From positions 29,760,001 through 29,824,000 of the forward strand of contig OZ017797.1 of NCBI GenBank assembly GCA_963969395.1: 64,000 nucleotides of DNA. Direction: 5' to 3'. The position numbers and the translations under genes were made by a program. The notes under the pieces were generated by a model that worked only from the letters and a program-made list of their open reading frames with translations, was not told where the DNA came from and made no database searches. The stretch comes from Pseudoscleropodium purum. Its lineage: Eukaryota > Streptophyta > Bryopsida > Hypnales > Brachytheciaceae. Shown here piece after piece: positions 48,426 to 61,769 of the stretch. Position 1 is the first letter of the stretch. Each line of letters opens with the position of its first letter.

Positions 48426-51400
48426 CCCACAGGGCCACATGACGTCACTAAAAAGAATTGCAATATTTGCATTCAAACTACCAAGTATCACAAGTCAAGC
48501 TATCAAGATAAAAAAAAATGAAAAATTGCAATTTGCAAATCACCAAATCGACAAGTTGCCAAATTGAAATTCAGAATTTGCAAATTGCTAATTCCAAATG
48601 GGCTCACAATTGATGTCAATTACAAAATCATCAAATCTCAAATCTACAACTCTATGTCTCCACAAATTGCAAATTTGTTGTATAGGAAGTATTTGCAATA
48701 CCTAAACTCAAAAGGCTAGAACCTCCAATTGTTCTTTGAAGTCCTGAACCACCCAAAAGTCCCCAATGCGCACAATATTGGAAATTGAAAATTGGAAACT
48801 TGCATAATGAATTGCACAATGTTACACAAGCTTGTTGAAGTGTGAAAGTAAAATTGTGAGAAATTGAGATGGCACAGAGAAAAATTCAAGAATTGTAGTT
48901 GAAAGTTGAAACAAACTCGCGACAAAGTTTAAGAGTGACAAACTTGCAAGTCACAACTTATAGTAGTCGCAAGCCAACTTCTCCAAATCCTATTGCAAGT
49001 TTCTAATCTACGGCCACAATGACATAATTAGTCAACTAAAGGCATCAATGGCTCATGCTTCATGGTTAGGCAGGCTAGCAAGGGAGAAAACACTAATGGT
49101 TTAAAAAATGTAATAATAGTAAAATTAGTATTCTAGGGACCAAAGCAGGTAGGGCTTCACTACTCTAGGCGACCAATTGTCTAGTAGGTAACCAAAAACT
49201 TGAAAGCCTTAAGTGACAATGTAACATCAAATGCCAATAAAATGAATAAATGAATGTATTTTTGTACAATAGAATACTATGCACATAGTATTAAAAATAT
49301 CCTAAAAACTTTGTACCTAGTTAACTAATTGCTGAGAAAAATGTATTTCAACCAGTAATTTTCCTACATACTCCAAGGGTAGTTAGTTTAAATACCAAGA
49401 TTTTATTTTCCTACCCAGTCTATTTCCAAAAATCTTATTTTTTCATTTGGAACTTCATCCTAAACATTTCTAAGTCATTTGGAAATCTTCAAAATATTTT
49501 TTCTAGGTCATGACTAGATGTTGGTACTCCCTATACATTGAAACTACCAACTAAGTTGACAAATGAAAAATAACCCCACTAGAAGGGATTTGAGGGCATG
49601 GGAGGCAAATTCCTTTCACTACAAACCAACACACTATTGGTTTGAATATTAAATAATTATTTCAATAATATTATTTGATGTGACAAGGTTTCAATTACAT
49701 CAAATTGTTGTTGTTTTGCAACTTACAGTCTTCTAATGCTGTCAAATTCCCTCTAAAGCATCAGAGGAGACTTGAGGACATTAGAATGTTTCAAGGTTTC
49801 TCCCTTTGTTGTCAACCAATGCATTATTGTCAAAATATTAAATAATTAATTAAATATTATTAGTTGATGTGGTAGGATCTTGGCCATGTTAAATTGTTGA
49901 TGTAGCAAAGTTCCTACTGTTTCCCATTGTCCGAAAACTCATAGTCTTCTAATGCCTTCAAATCTTGTCTAATTAATTTGTTTTTTACAACTACATTTTG
50001 AAAAATGACTTGTCTATTCTAACTATAATTCCAACAAGTAATACCAGTTGCATAAGTCTCCTACAATTCAAAAGCAATTGTATATGTAGTAGAAAAAACA
50101 TTAGAAAAAAAATGAAACTAAAGAAGGGCTGTGGGTAATCATGGAGTTTCTAAGCTTGAGAACTTTATTCCAGTGGAATATTTCCATGCTACATAGGTTG
50201 TTGATGTGGTGAAGACACTCTCACATCATTTGCCATGTCATCAAATTATTAAAAAATATTTTTTTCCAAAAAATAGAACTTTTTTTCATTTTTTTTCCTC
50301 CAATGATAGAAACGGCTTGTTCCCAACATAGAGAATAGCCTTAAAACGACCCTTTTCAGGCCTCATTTTTCTTCTAATTTACCTTTAGAAGACTATTCAA
50401 CCAAATGTGATCATCATTGTGCTTGATTTGTACATCAAGCAATTTCTAGGCTAGACATCACAATAGAAGAAAAATGCAATTTATAACAATAGAAGATAAC
50501 AAGTAGAATCTTGTGGTAATAAAAAGCAAGGATAGTTGTAGCAAAGAAATCACTTTGTGATGGGAGGGAGAATAACAAACTTATGGTAGGAAATCAAGAG
50601 GCAATGCTACTGACATAAGGGGTAAAAACAAGAGTGTACTTAGGTAGAAAAAACAAGAGGTGACTACAATGAAGAGGCAACCTAGGATTTCTAATTTTAA
50701 AGACAATTTTTGAAATTCTAATTGTCAATCTTCATATCACTTCCACAATTGCCATGTTACAATGTCTACTATGACTACTTAAATAATGACTATTGTACAA
50801 TTTCTCCATAGCAACAACAATATATGACACAAGGATGTTGACATGCTCTTGGATTAGGTTGTTGTTAAGTGGAATTATAGTCATTTTGTAGTTGTAATCA
50901 TTGTTTTTTCAATTGATGATTGCTAAAGTGGAATCCACCTTAGGCTCTAAAGTTCACATTAGCATTTGTAATGTGTAGGAGATGAAATAAACATAGATGT
51001 AATGAATTTTGGCAAACTTTGTCATTGACTTCTAATCCTCTATTTATTTAAAAAAATTTATTTTTTATTTTGGAAAGTGATCATGTGAGTTTGTTTTTTC
51101 AACTATTTTGCAACTCGAACAATGTACACAATAGACTTGGTGCTTATAAACTTGCTTGCAGAGTAGTTGTATAGGACATGCAGTCATTGTTTAGTTTGTT
51201 GTGATAGAGGTAATTTTTTTCTAGTAGTCATGCTTGAATATGCAGTAGTTTGTTACAATTTTGAGGTCGTTTGGGGAAAGAATTGTTGTGTACAATGCAA
51301 TTTGATTCAAGTTGTTGCTATTTTGAAGCCAAAATATGGATTTTCTCAATTTTGATATGATTTAGAATGTTTCGCCTTTGATGTTTTGAAATTGATAGTA

Positions 51401-54400
51401 AAGTTTAATCAAACCTTTAAATTTTCCATTAAATTTTTCTATCATTTATTTGTATATATGTTGTAAAAAATAATAACTTAAAAAATATTTTTAATCTTCC
51501 ATCTTCACTATATTGCTTTCTCCATTTGTATTTTTATCATGAATTTATTTTTTGATATAAAATGACAAGATTGGTAGAATGATTATAATCACATTGATTT
51601 TAAGATCTTCTTTTATGAAATTTAATAAGAAAAAAATTAAGCATCCTATACACTAACTCTTTATTCACAGTGAAACACAACTGAATAGAAATGCTTCTTC
51701 ATCTTTAGTACATGTAGGTGGAAAAACACTTTTATGTTGAACTATTGTAGCCACACAAAATAGAAAGGCTTAAGTCATAGGTACATGTAAAAAATGAATT
51801 AAAGTCACTTTGACTTTAAGTCAAAAGACCAAATATTAAAAAAATAATAATTGCAAATACAAGTCATGGCCAAAAATCGTAGATTTTTTTTTAGAAATTA
51901 GTTATTATTATTTTGAATTCTCATAATCCAGTGATAGACTAATTGTATTCTTTAAGGCTCCAATGTTTTTGTGCTATTAGTGACAACTAATTAGAGGTTT
52001 CAAAGCTTCGTTTCTAGCTTTAGAGATTTTGACAAGAAAATTTTAATTCACACAAATATTAAATCCAAGTAACAATGGTTACAAAGATTGATCGTAGGGA
52101 ACAACTTGAATCTTTCTTCATTTAACACATTTCCACACATGTGCCCTCATCATCTAGTCATTGTAAATCAATGTCTCTAAAATGGCACATAATGCAATGT
52201 CTAAGGTGTAAGCTATTGCAAAGAGTCCACATGAAAATATGTTTGGATGTTGCATAATGTGGCATACTTATATAAGAGATTGTAGTGTCTAGACAACATT
52301 TTTTTCAATTGAACCTTGATACTTGAAAGCAACTACCTTGTTTGGGCATCAAGAAATTATATGTGGTGCATGACCTATAGATGTTAGTAGGGTACATTGA
52401 CACAAATAAGGATGCAATGGGTGACATAGATATTGATAATACTAGTAGAAAATCATATTGAGATAAATATTATGTGGATGACATTTGTATTTTTAGTAAC
52501 ATAAAACATCCAATTCAAAGAAAATTATCTCAACTAATTTTCTACTTGTGTAAATTATAGGCATAGGCTTAAAAATACATGGCATGTAGTAGACTCTATT
52601 GAGTTGCAATGCATCTCGTCACCTTGCCTCATCAATATGGTGTCATACAACAACTTAAATGTGGCACCTACCTAGAATATAATATGCATAGAGATAAAAT
52701 TTCATTACAGTACATAAATTGTAGGCAATGGTGGAAAGTTTATATGAATGTGTGTTGTATTGGACTTTGGTGTAGGAGGGAATGTATGTTTGTGTGGCAA
52801 TTGTGAGTGTGTGAATCCTAAATCTCCAAACCTAAAAGAAATTATACTAAATCCAAAACAACAATAAAAAATTAAAAAAAATTCAATTCAATAATTTAAA
52901 TACAAACATTACAAAAGGTCTTGTCTCTAAAATGGGCCGTTTGACTTTTGGCAAATGTACAAATATAACAAACGTTTTTAATGTTTCTTATATAATAATT
53001 TGAAAATTACAATATTTTAGAAAAGAAATCAAAAATCCAACGGAGCACACAAGTTGACTTTCACTAATAGTTTTTTTATGAAACAGTTTGGGTTGAAATT
53101 TTCTACAATTGTACACTCATGTAGTCAAACGACCCAACTAAGGTTTGAAATTTTCTATAATGGAAAAGATAGCACCATGTTCTTTGTTCAACTATACATC
53201 AGCAAAATATTCATTATTGGATTAGAAAAATGAAGTGAATTCAATGGCAACAATGGGATTGACTTTTCAAAAATTGTATAGGCAAGGGTATTGTCTAGAA
53301 CCCAAAACATATTGAACTAGATTTGAGAAAGTTGTGTTCTCTCTCTACAACAAAGTTGAGTTGTTAATTGTCATTAATTGTTATTAACATTTGGGACATA
53401 AGCTCACATAGGATTTGTATTGTGCACAAGATTTCTATTGCAAGAAACAAATTCTCAAATGAGTCCTAAAGAATTTTCCAACATAAAACTTTGCAAACAA
53501 TCTATGTGAAGATTTCCATACTAACATTGAACTCTTTAGAATGAGGCAATACCGTATTTAGATAGTAGGTTCAACACCTTGATGCCAAATATTTGATTAA
53601 AGTCCAAAAATAAGGGTCAACATTTTAAAATACATTTTTCAAGAATTCAACAATTAAGCCAAAAAATAAATTATATTTAGCAATCATGCTACAATATCTT
53701 CATTCAACACTTGTATATGTTAGGATCCATCTAATTTGAGACGATTACTCTCCTTGAATTGTAAATTCCAAACGTAGCTTTGAATGATACTTGAAGTCTA
53801 AAAAAAGATTAGAAGACAAGATCTTTATACAAGTGGAGAAGTAGGAGGCAAAGCAACCCATGTAGGATATGTAAGAGCTTAACTACTCATAGTCAAGTTA
53901 TAGGAAAAATTGTGTTCAAAGTAGACTTTCAAACTTCATTTAGGCAATGTAGAATATCTTTTTTCTTTAAACTTTAAACAATTCAATGTAGAAAAATCAA
54001 GCTTAATTTCATCTCTAAAAACTCATTTGAGATTTCAAGTCTCCAATCAAAAGTTGAAGACAAAGTTCAGAGACAAATTGGAAGAGACATTTTTTTAGAC
54101 ATTTTCACATCCTCCTAAAATTTGTTCAAAACTTTTAATAAGAGATTCAATATCACAAATGGATTTTTGAAGATGAAATTTAGCTTAATTTCTCAACTTT
54201 TCATAGTCCAAAGTCTTTCAAGAAAAGTGATTTTACTATGACAAAATGAGGTCTAAAATTTTAGTTCAAACACAATTCTTATGTTTTAACAATGAGAGGT
54301 CAAACTCTCATCTTCAAATTACCCCGTATCCTTTGAAGATTCATAATAGACAAAGGATTTCATTATAAAAACCACCTTTCTACACTTTCCTTTGGTAGAA

Positions 54401-55269
54401 TATCAATGAATTAATCATTTCATTGTAACATCAAAAATTGTCTTGAAGGTAGATGGTCAAATAATGCATTTGTGTTTTGTTCAATGGATTTTCAGCAAAC
54501 CATCTTTGTAATTATTTGTAGATTTCGTTGTTTAGTTCCAAAATTAGCAAAAAATTTGAAAATTTTAATTTTAAATTAATTTAAGCCAAACCTACTAGCT
54601 AAGTACGATAATATTAAAGCAATAGTCATGGCTTCACTCATGTGTCTTCATTTCATGGCATTAGTTGTATAACATCAAAGTTCTATGACTTTATTCATAT
54701 CTATTCACACCTAGTGTACACTATATATTTTCAATCAAAACATATCACTAAATATGTATTAAACCAGTTTAGACATAAAGGTCATTATTGGAATGATTTC
54801 ATGCCATTAGTATAACAATTTATTTTAATTTCTTAAAGGTCAAAAGAGCCTATAATGTAGAGTAGGACAATTGTTGCTAAAAGCAAGTAAGCAACATCTT
54901 TCTCATCACATTTCCATTGTGCAAAATGTCCTAAATTTTGATTTAGATATTTTTTAAATAGAGATTTCACAACTTCATTATAAACACATTAAAAAAAATA
55001 CAAAGAATACTTGAATACCTTTTATCTCAAAAACAGTTTTTTGGTTCAAATATTTCTATTCAATTTTACCCCTAGCCCCCTCTCATATCCATTATTTCCA
55101 CAATGTTCAAAATTGGCTAATTAAAAGATCTCAAAGAAAAATACATAGAATACTATTGTAGAAACTTTCATAAAAAACAAATTTTGCCCAAGTCAAATAT
55201 ATATTTTCAATATTATCCTTGGTCCCCTCTAATGTTCATTATTTCCACAATGTTTAGAGTTAGTTAACC
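48426..55269. other. AT-rich gene-free region
   Basis: No gene recognised. It contains a decayed direct duplication (49624-49970) and many chance frames. Frames near 51167 and 52609 (62 and 65 codons) show no family resemblance and are not called. Confidence 0.45.
49624..49970 (+). repeat. Diverged direct duplication, two ~150-bp units
   Basis: Unit 1 (about 49630-49755) and unit 2 (about 49815-49970) share in order ATATTAAATAATTA, ATATTATT.GTTGATGTG, ATTAAATTGTTG and AGTCTTCTAATGC. Confidence 0.55.
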
Positions 55270-56387
55270 TTTACCCCTAAAGGACCATTGTCCCTTTGAG
55301 GGACAAATTGGATTTTTAGGCAAGATCCTATGGTCTCAATTTTGTCATAGTTTTTTTTTTAATTTTTATAAATAGAAAATTGATTATCTTTGTGGGAATA
55401 TTATTATTTTTAGTTGGTGCCCAGGAACTAAAGTTATGCCCAAAGAAACTCAAAACAAGGGAGACCAAGTCAGGCAAAAATGATTATTACTTATTATTTT
55501 TTTATTTATTATTTTTTCTCATAGATTATATTTATTTTCTATATGGAAAGCTTAGATTCATTTAATTTGAATAAGTGATGTAAAAGTTATGGACAATCTT
55601 GTTTTTAGGGCAATGAAAGCATCTTCTTGAAAAAATAACTCATAGGATTCATTTTTGAATGCAATGTTTACAATTTATTTTAAAAGTTCCATATGGTTTA
55701 TTTTGTTTGCAAGAACAATCTCACCATTGGGATTAGTGTCTTTTAGTTCTATCTTAGAAATATTAATAATTTAGATTTTCCTTCTATCTTGTACCTACTT
55801 CTACTTAAAAAATTTCTTCAGAGTGAAAATAAAATTTTAATGAATTTTTTTTTCTAAACTTTCAACTAAATTCCCCACCATAAATATTTAAACCTCAAAA
55901 GTCTATAGTGCAAAAAATTTAAGTTAAGACATTAAAGGATTTTCAGCAACTCTGGAGAGCTACGAGTTCCCCGGGTTGCCAGTGTTGGAGAAAAACCTCA
56001 TAGCTACTACATGACATGACAACTGCCACGTCACCCAAAAAAATTAATTTAAAAATAAATTTGACAAAGGGAATAGGGGCAAGGAAACATGCCTTAAATG
56101 GCCCTCCCAACCCTCTAGAAATTCTCTAATGAAGATCAAAGTCAAACAATCTAGTCACACAGTGTCCAAATTTTTTTTGTTTACTTCACTTTAAATGTAG
56201 ATATCTTGCAATCTATGCAATCAATATTTCTGAAATTTATTTCACATATTTTCATACAAGTTAGGTGTAAGATCCTACAATTAGATGTGTAAGAAAAACA
56301 ATTATCAAATTTTTTACTCTTTGCAATAGAAATGGCAATTTTGATTCTTTCGGGGTGAAAAAAAGGCCTTGGTCCTTTAGGGGTTGA
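55270..56387 (-). mobile_element. TIR element of the CCCCTAAAGG superfamily (1.1 kb) with a nested insertion
   Basis: It starts TTTACCCCTAAAGGACC and ends GGTCCTTTAGGGGTTGA, a near-perfect inverted repeat. The right end (GGGTGAAAAAAAGGCC..., and upstream ATATCTTGCAATCTATGCA) is related in reverse complement to the left end of the 31470 element, so this is a relative in opposite orientation. A 202-bp element is nested at 55930-56131. Similar over most of its length to 59377-60195. Confidence 0.7.
55930..56131. mobile_element. Nested 202-bp MITE
   Basis: AAGA at 55926-55929 is repeated at 56132-56135. Between them the unit begins CATTAAAGGATTTTCAG and ends with the inverted CATTAGAGAATTTCTAG. 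The related element at 59377-60195 lacks this block, giving an empty-site comparison. It is more GC-rich than its host element and contains TGCCACGTCA. Confidence 0.7.
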
Positions 56388-56574
56388 AGATTATAGATAA
56401 TTCAAGTTAAATTTGTTCATTTGTCCAATTTGAAAGCACTTAGGGATAAATTCTACCTCCATTGTTGACATGCATAATTGAATAAAACTTTAGAAGCAGA
56501 AAATATTTTTTTATTGAGAAATAAACAAATATATAAATGACAATTGTCAATACCTTAACATAGGTTGTTTATTT

Positions 56575-56815
56575 GTTTATTTGTTTTTTTTGTTATGTTA
56601 AGATCTCCCAAACTATGCAACTTCCAGTTTCATTATTAGTATTATCAAAAAGCCCTTGGCAAGGAGGGGTGCATGGGCTTTGTTTCATGGCATTCCAACC
56701 TACAATGTGAAAGTTATTGAATTTCAAATTTTGTATGAATTAAAAAAATTAGAAAATTATGTTTATTTTTGTTTTGACCATGGCAATGGGATATTATACA
56801 CTAGTATAAATGAAA
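56575..56815 (+). repeat. Solo copy of the ~240-bp repeat
   Basis: AAAGCCCTTGGCAAGGAGG, GTGCATGGGCTTTGTTTC, ATGTGAAAGTTATTGA and ACACTAGTATA occur in the order seen in the array at 16735-17760. Confidence 0.7.
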
Positions 56816-58083
56816 ATTGCATCTACCTGTAGCTATAAAGATTAGATTTGGGGCATTAATTGCAAACTTACATTGTGTCAATCATATTAAAGTACATTCT
56901 TGGTTGCCTTATATGGAAATTAAAGCATTGATGGAATGTTTTCTTATTGGATTTAAACTATAAGGGAGAGGCTTTGTATAATAGAAAGCTACCCTAAAGA
57001 AATCTAAGTAGCTACCTTGCTTGAAAAGCAAACCAACACTAGAGGAATAAAGCCTCTAACAATGTAGTTGCTTGTTCTATTATACAGTATAGAAAATACA
57101 ATATTTGTTTTCATGATAAGTTAGTATGTATTCACCAACTTTTTGGCTAGAAGGAAATAACATATTCCATTGCTTTATGTTAGACAATATGATAATTATT
57201 TTTTTTAATTGATCATAATGACTTCATCTCCACATCATAGGGAGCTTGGAGATTACAAGGTCAATTTCTAAAATGTCATCAACATTTTTTTTCTTTAAGA
57301 GGTTCCTATCCTAAACAATATGCAAATAAAAATTATTGCTATACAAATGGTAATCAAATTTAGAGGATTTCTTTATTTCAAAAAAAATTGATGAATATTG
57401 TTTGTTTTGATGATAAATCTAAATGTATAGACACCATCTACATATCATAGTATCCAACTTTAATATACAATTATTCTTTTCTTATTCTGCATGATACAAC
57501 TTAATGCATCTTTATATTGTGAAAGTCTAGAAACTCTCTTTTGACGTTTAGTGGTTAAATATTGAATGTTGATACCTAAGCTAATACTTTTTAAATTGAT
57601 TGAAGTTCTATTTGGACTTAATTTTATTTCAATACTACACGTCTCTAGGAAACTAAAAATTTGTTTGATTGAAAGTTTGATACTCAATGGGAAAACAAAA
57701 TTACCTTTATATTAAAAGATTTGTACTTTTTTCTTTCTTAAAATCAAAACCTTATTTTTTTTAAATTAATTAAAGAGTTGCCCAATCATGTTTGTATGCA
57801 ATACGAGAGATTCTAAGTATACATGAAATGTGTTGAATTCCAAAGTGTCTAATAGTTACACAAATGATATACACACTAGGACTTTTTTTTCATTTTTTAT
57901 GAGATGCTCAAGTAGCAATATATAATATTATAGTGGTGCTCCAAATATCAACATTCATCCACATACTTGATAGAAAATATCATATTAGCATGTATCACAT
58001 GTCTCTAATTCTATTTTCATCCACAATCTGGCAATTTCATTCAAGATTTTTTTAAGTTTGAAGTTTTCTAACAAAAAACATCA
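56816..58083. other. AT-rich region, nothing recognised
   Basis: No gene or terminal repeat supported. Confidence 0.5.
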
Positions 58084-58494
58084 TGTTTGGTTACCATTTT
58101 CTAGCCCAAATTTTTTTTTATACAATCTGGCACCAGAAAGCCCAAAAAAATGGCCCTGCCAAACATATAGAAATATTTTTTTGCTGACCTTGACCACCAA
58201 GAGTTTGGCCAACCCCAGCTCAACCAATGAGAGTGCTAAGAAACTTTTAATTTTTTTTTCAGAGTCTAGCCCCCAACCGACGGACGGAGCGGGGTTGACG
58301 GACGGATGTCTCAATTGTCGTCACAATAATGAACTACTAATCGTTCCGTCCCCAATGATGACGGTACAGGAGGACGGAGGGCGTTGCCAGTCACTAACTA
58401 CTTGCCACATGTGTACTTACTAGTAAGTTACTAGTACGTACCAAGGCTGGCAGGCCCCGCCAGCGTAAGTTACACTCTTGCCGTGACCAAACAA
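58084..58494. mobile_element. Candidate GC-rich TIR element (about 410 bp)
   Basis: TGTTTGGTTAC at the left and the inverted GTGACCAAACA at the right bracket a segment whose second half is unusually GC-rich (ACGGACGG motifs). A clear target duplication was not seen, so boundaries are tentative. Confidence 0.35.
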
Positions 58495-58588
58495 TGACGA
58501 CCAGCACGGCACGGAGGGAGCAATGATGAGGAAGGGATTTATTATTACAAAAGAGTCAGGGAGGATGGACCAACTATTGCCCCGCCAG

Positions 58589-59305
58589 AGGGTAAATGTC
58601 AAAAATTGCCCCCTATTTTGTGCGGTTTAAATTTTGTATTTTACCATGTCCCCAAGTAGTGACAAAAATTGGGGTCTTTGATTGTAAATATGAATTCAGA
58701 ATTTGCAAATTTTATCATATGTAGCAAATAAAAAATTTCAGGGTTTTCTACAAGGGGAAAACATGGGGCAATTGAGAGGTCAAATCCTCCCTGGTTGTAT
58801 AAGGGAGTCCATTCAATTGTAGGGTAATAAAAAGGTGGGGCTGAGGGTGAATTGACCCCCTTGCTCATCCCCGAGGAAAAACCTTGAAATTCTTTGTTTG
58901 CCATGTATGATAAAATTTGCAAATTCTGAATTTATATTTGCAATTAGAGGCCCCAAATTAGCTACGAGGGGTGTAGAAGAAAATTTAATTAGACACAAAA
59001 TAGGGGGGCTTTTTTTACATGCATCTAGGAATGACTTTCGGGAGGGCAAGCGAGGGAGTTAGTTCACCCTTACCATGAAAAGGCTGGGGTCATTGAAAGT
59101 CTATACTTTTACTTGTGGGAGAAAAACTATTGGAATTTGATCCACCATCCATGATGGGATTTGGAAATTTGGAATTCAAATTTTGGAATCAGAGACCCCA
59201 AATTAGTAAGATAGGGGAGGTAAAGAATACACACAATTAGAAGAGGTGAAGAATGCAAGACAAGAAGCAACCACAAAATAGAGGTAATTTTTTTACATTT
59301 ACCCT
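58589..59305. repeat. Foldback element, long inverted arms (717 bp)
   Basis: The left edge AGGGTAAATGTCAAAAATTG mirrors the right edge (AATTTTTTTTACATTTACCCT, shortened here to ACATTTACCCT). The left arm GAATTCAGAATTTGCAAATT (about 58690) is inverted at 58910-58935 (AATTTGCAAATTCTGAATTT), and a second, weaker right-arm copy lies at 59150-59300. So one left arm faces two right arms. Confidence 0.65.
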
Positions 59306-59376
59306 TGACTAGGGGGGAAGATGGATGTAAGATGCAAACTTCAAATGGCCACTTTGACATCTTACATTTCAATTGA

Positions 59377-60195
59377 TAATCCCTAAAGGACCATTGTCCC
59401 TTCAAGAGGCAAATTGGATTTCACATAGGTACCTATGGGCTCAATTTTTATCATGATTTTGAGAAACTTTTTTTGTAAACAAAAAAAATTGATTAGCTTT
59501 GTGGGAATGTAATTTTTTTTCAATTGGTGCACATGAACAAAACTTATGCCCAAATAAGCACAAAACAAGGTAGACTAGGTAGCAAAAAAATTCAAAATTT
59601 GTATTTTGTATTTATTTTTCTTATAAATTATATTTCTGTCTACTTAGAAAGCCTTGATTCATTTCATCTAAATAAGTGATGTGAAAGTTATGGACAATCT
59701 TGTTTCTTTGGCAATTAGAGCATCTTCTTGAAAAAATAACACAAAGGATTCATTTCTAAATGCAATTTTTACAATTTAAAAAAAGTTCCAAATGTTTTTG
59801 ATTTGCTTTCTAGATCAATCTCACCATTGGAATTAGTGCATTTTACTTCCATCTTGGAGACATTTATAATTTATAAAAAAAATTATCTCATCCCTACTAC
59901 TACTTAATAATTTTTTTTAAATGAAAAATTTAAGTTTTTTTGAATTTTTTTCCATACCATTAGGATTTAATGCTCAAAACTTTGTAGTGCAAAAAATCTA
60001 AATTAAGAAGGTTCAAAGTCACAAAATCTAGTCATGCAAGTTGCTAAAAAAAACTTGTTTTGTTTACTTTAGATGCAAATATCTTGCAATTTGTGTAGTC
60101 AAAAATTCTGAAATTTTTTTCCCCTAATTTTTATACTAGTTAAGTATAAGATACAACGATTAGATGTGAAAAAAAACTCAATTTTCTTTACTTTT
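59377..60195 (-). mobile_element. Truncated relative of the 55270-56387 element
   Basis: It starts ATAATCCCTAAAGGACCATT and runs collinear with 55270-56387 (CAAATTGGATTT, GTGGGAAT, ACTTATGCCCAAA, ATATCTTGCAAT, GATTAGATGTG). It stops before the terminal repeat at about 60195. It lacks the nested MITE. Confidence 0.65.
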
Positions 60196-60837
60196 GGCCA
60201 AATAAATACTTCGTAAATTGATGAACTTATTTACATTCATCGATATTGATAGAGTGTGACAAATATGAATAAAAACACATTTATGAAGGAGTTGGATCAT
60301 TATATATTGAATAGTTTAGGAAAATTGTATTGAAAAAGTCTTATTTCAAAAACAAGTTAAGAAATTGAAACATTATAAGCACAAAAATTGTACTATATGA
60401 GGTATTACTTACTTCTACAAAATTTGAAGCAAAATGCAATGATAGTTTGAAAGTTGATGAGTCTCAAAGTTTGCAAGCAATTAGACTTAGGTCTAACCTT
60501 TTTTGAAGAGTGTTAAAACAAATTTTAATATTGTTGTTTCAATATAACAAAATTAACTAAAGATTTTGGCACATCTTTATATATCCTATCAAACCACCTT
60601 CACTAATACTATTAAAATTTGACCTTGATACATTTGAAAAAAATTCACAACTTAGAAAATGCATTTGGTGCTTGTAAAAACAAAATTTGAAGACTTATGA
60701 CTAAATCAATGATTTAGGGTCTTTTGGTTAATCCTAGATAATCTAAAGAGGATTTTCATAATAGACATTAGATATTTTTAAAGTGGAATTTCCATGTTTT
60801 GATATAAATGTCATCTTACAAAACCACCAATGAATGG

Positions 60838-61769
60838 TTAAACCCTAAAGGTCGGAGACTCTGTTTTCACCAAAAACGCTCCAAAACTGCCATTTTTGAT
60901 GTAAGCATCAAATTTTACATGAAAAACATTTTTGGACATATGTAACCGTAGTTTCTTGTAGTAAAATAGTTTGAAAAGATGTGGAAAAAATTTCAGAATT
61001 TTCCACCTTGCAGATTGCAAGATATTAACGTTTGAAAAAACCAAAACCATTTTTTTGACCCTGTGAAAATAAGGGCAGCTGCACCTCACAAGGTCACATT
61101 TGTATGAAAAAATGTCCAAAATGATGGTATCTCTTGAATTCATTCTTCAAGTCAAGTTGGATATCTGCTTGAAAATTTTTAGATCACTTGGAATTGTACA
61201 ACATATAGGAAAAAAATAGTAAGTAGAAAGAAGTACAAAGTGATTCAAAACACTAAACTGTTAAGAACTTCATTATGGAATTGAAAAATTCCAATCCTAA
61301 CGGTGCTAATGTAGTAATAAAAAATCTACATCATATCTTTTTATTTTTTCCAAAAAATATTAAAAATTGAGTTAAATAAAGGACTCCAAAGTTTATTTTT
61401 GAGTAGGGAATCCTTGACTGCCCGCAAACTAGAGCACCTCATAACTTTCATCTTGTAAATCAAAATGGAATGATTTAAAGCTTTCCACATACATATAAAT
61501 CTAGAGAATCAATTTCAAATTTTTATTTTTGAAAAAAGTGATCTTTTAAGAAATTTTTGGGTTGCCCACTAAGCGTTGAAAATTACATATCATGCAATAA
61601 CTTTTGGATCATGTAGTCAAAAGTTATGAAAATTATTGGGCCTTAAAGCTACTCCTTGGGCACATGTTGTGTGAAAATTTCAGCAAAAAAAACTAAAAAC
61701 TCCATTCGTAGTGAGCTGGCCAAAATCGCTATGTTGCCAAAAAACACAGTTTTGACCTTTAGGGATTAA
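60838..61769 (+). mobile_element. TTAA-flanked TIR element, copy C (932 bp)
   Basis: TTAAACCCTAAAGGTC at the left and GACCTTTAGGGATTAA at the right. It is nearly the same length as copy B at 31470-32402 and closely similar along it, including GGGCCTTAAAGCTACTCC. No coding capacity. Confidence 0.85.

Noticed and set aside
52609..52806. Retrotransposon fragment near 52.3-52.8 kb
   Set aside because: A faint impression of copia-like wording in translation, but no protease, integrase or RT motif could be supported.
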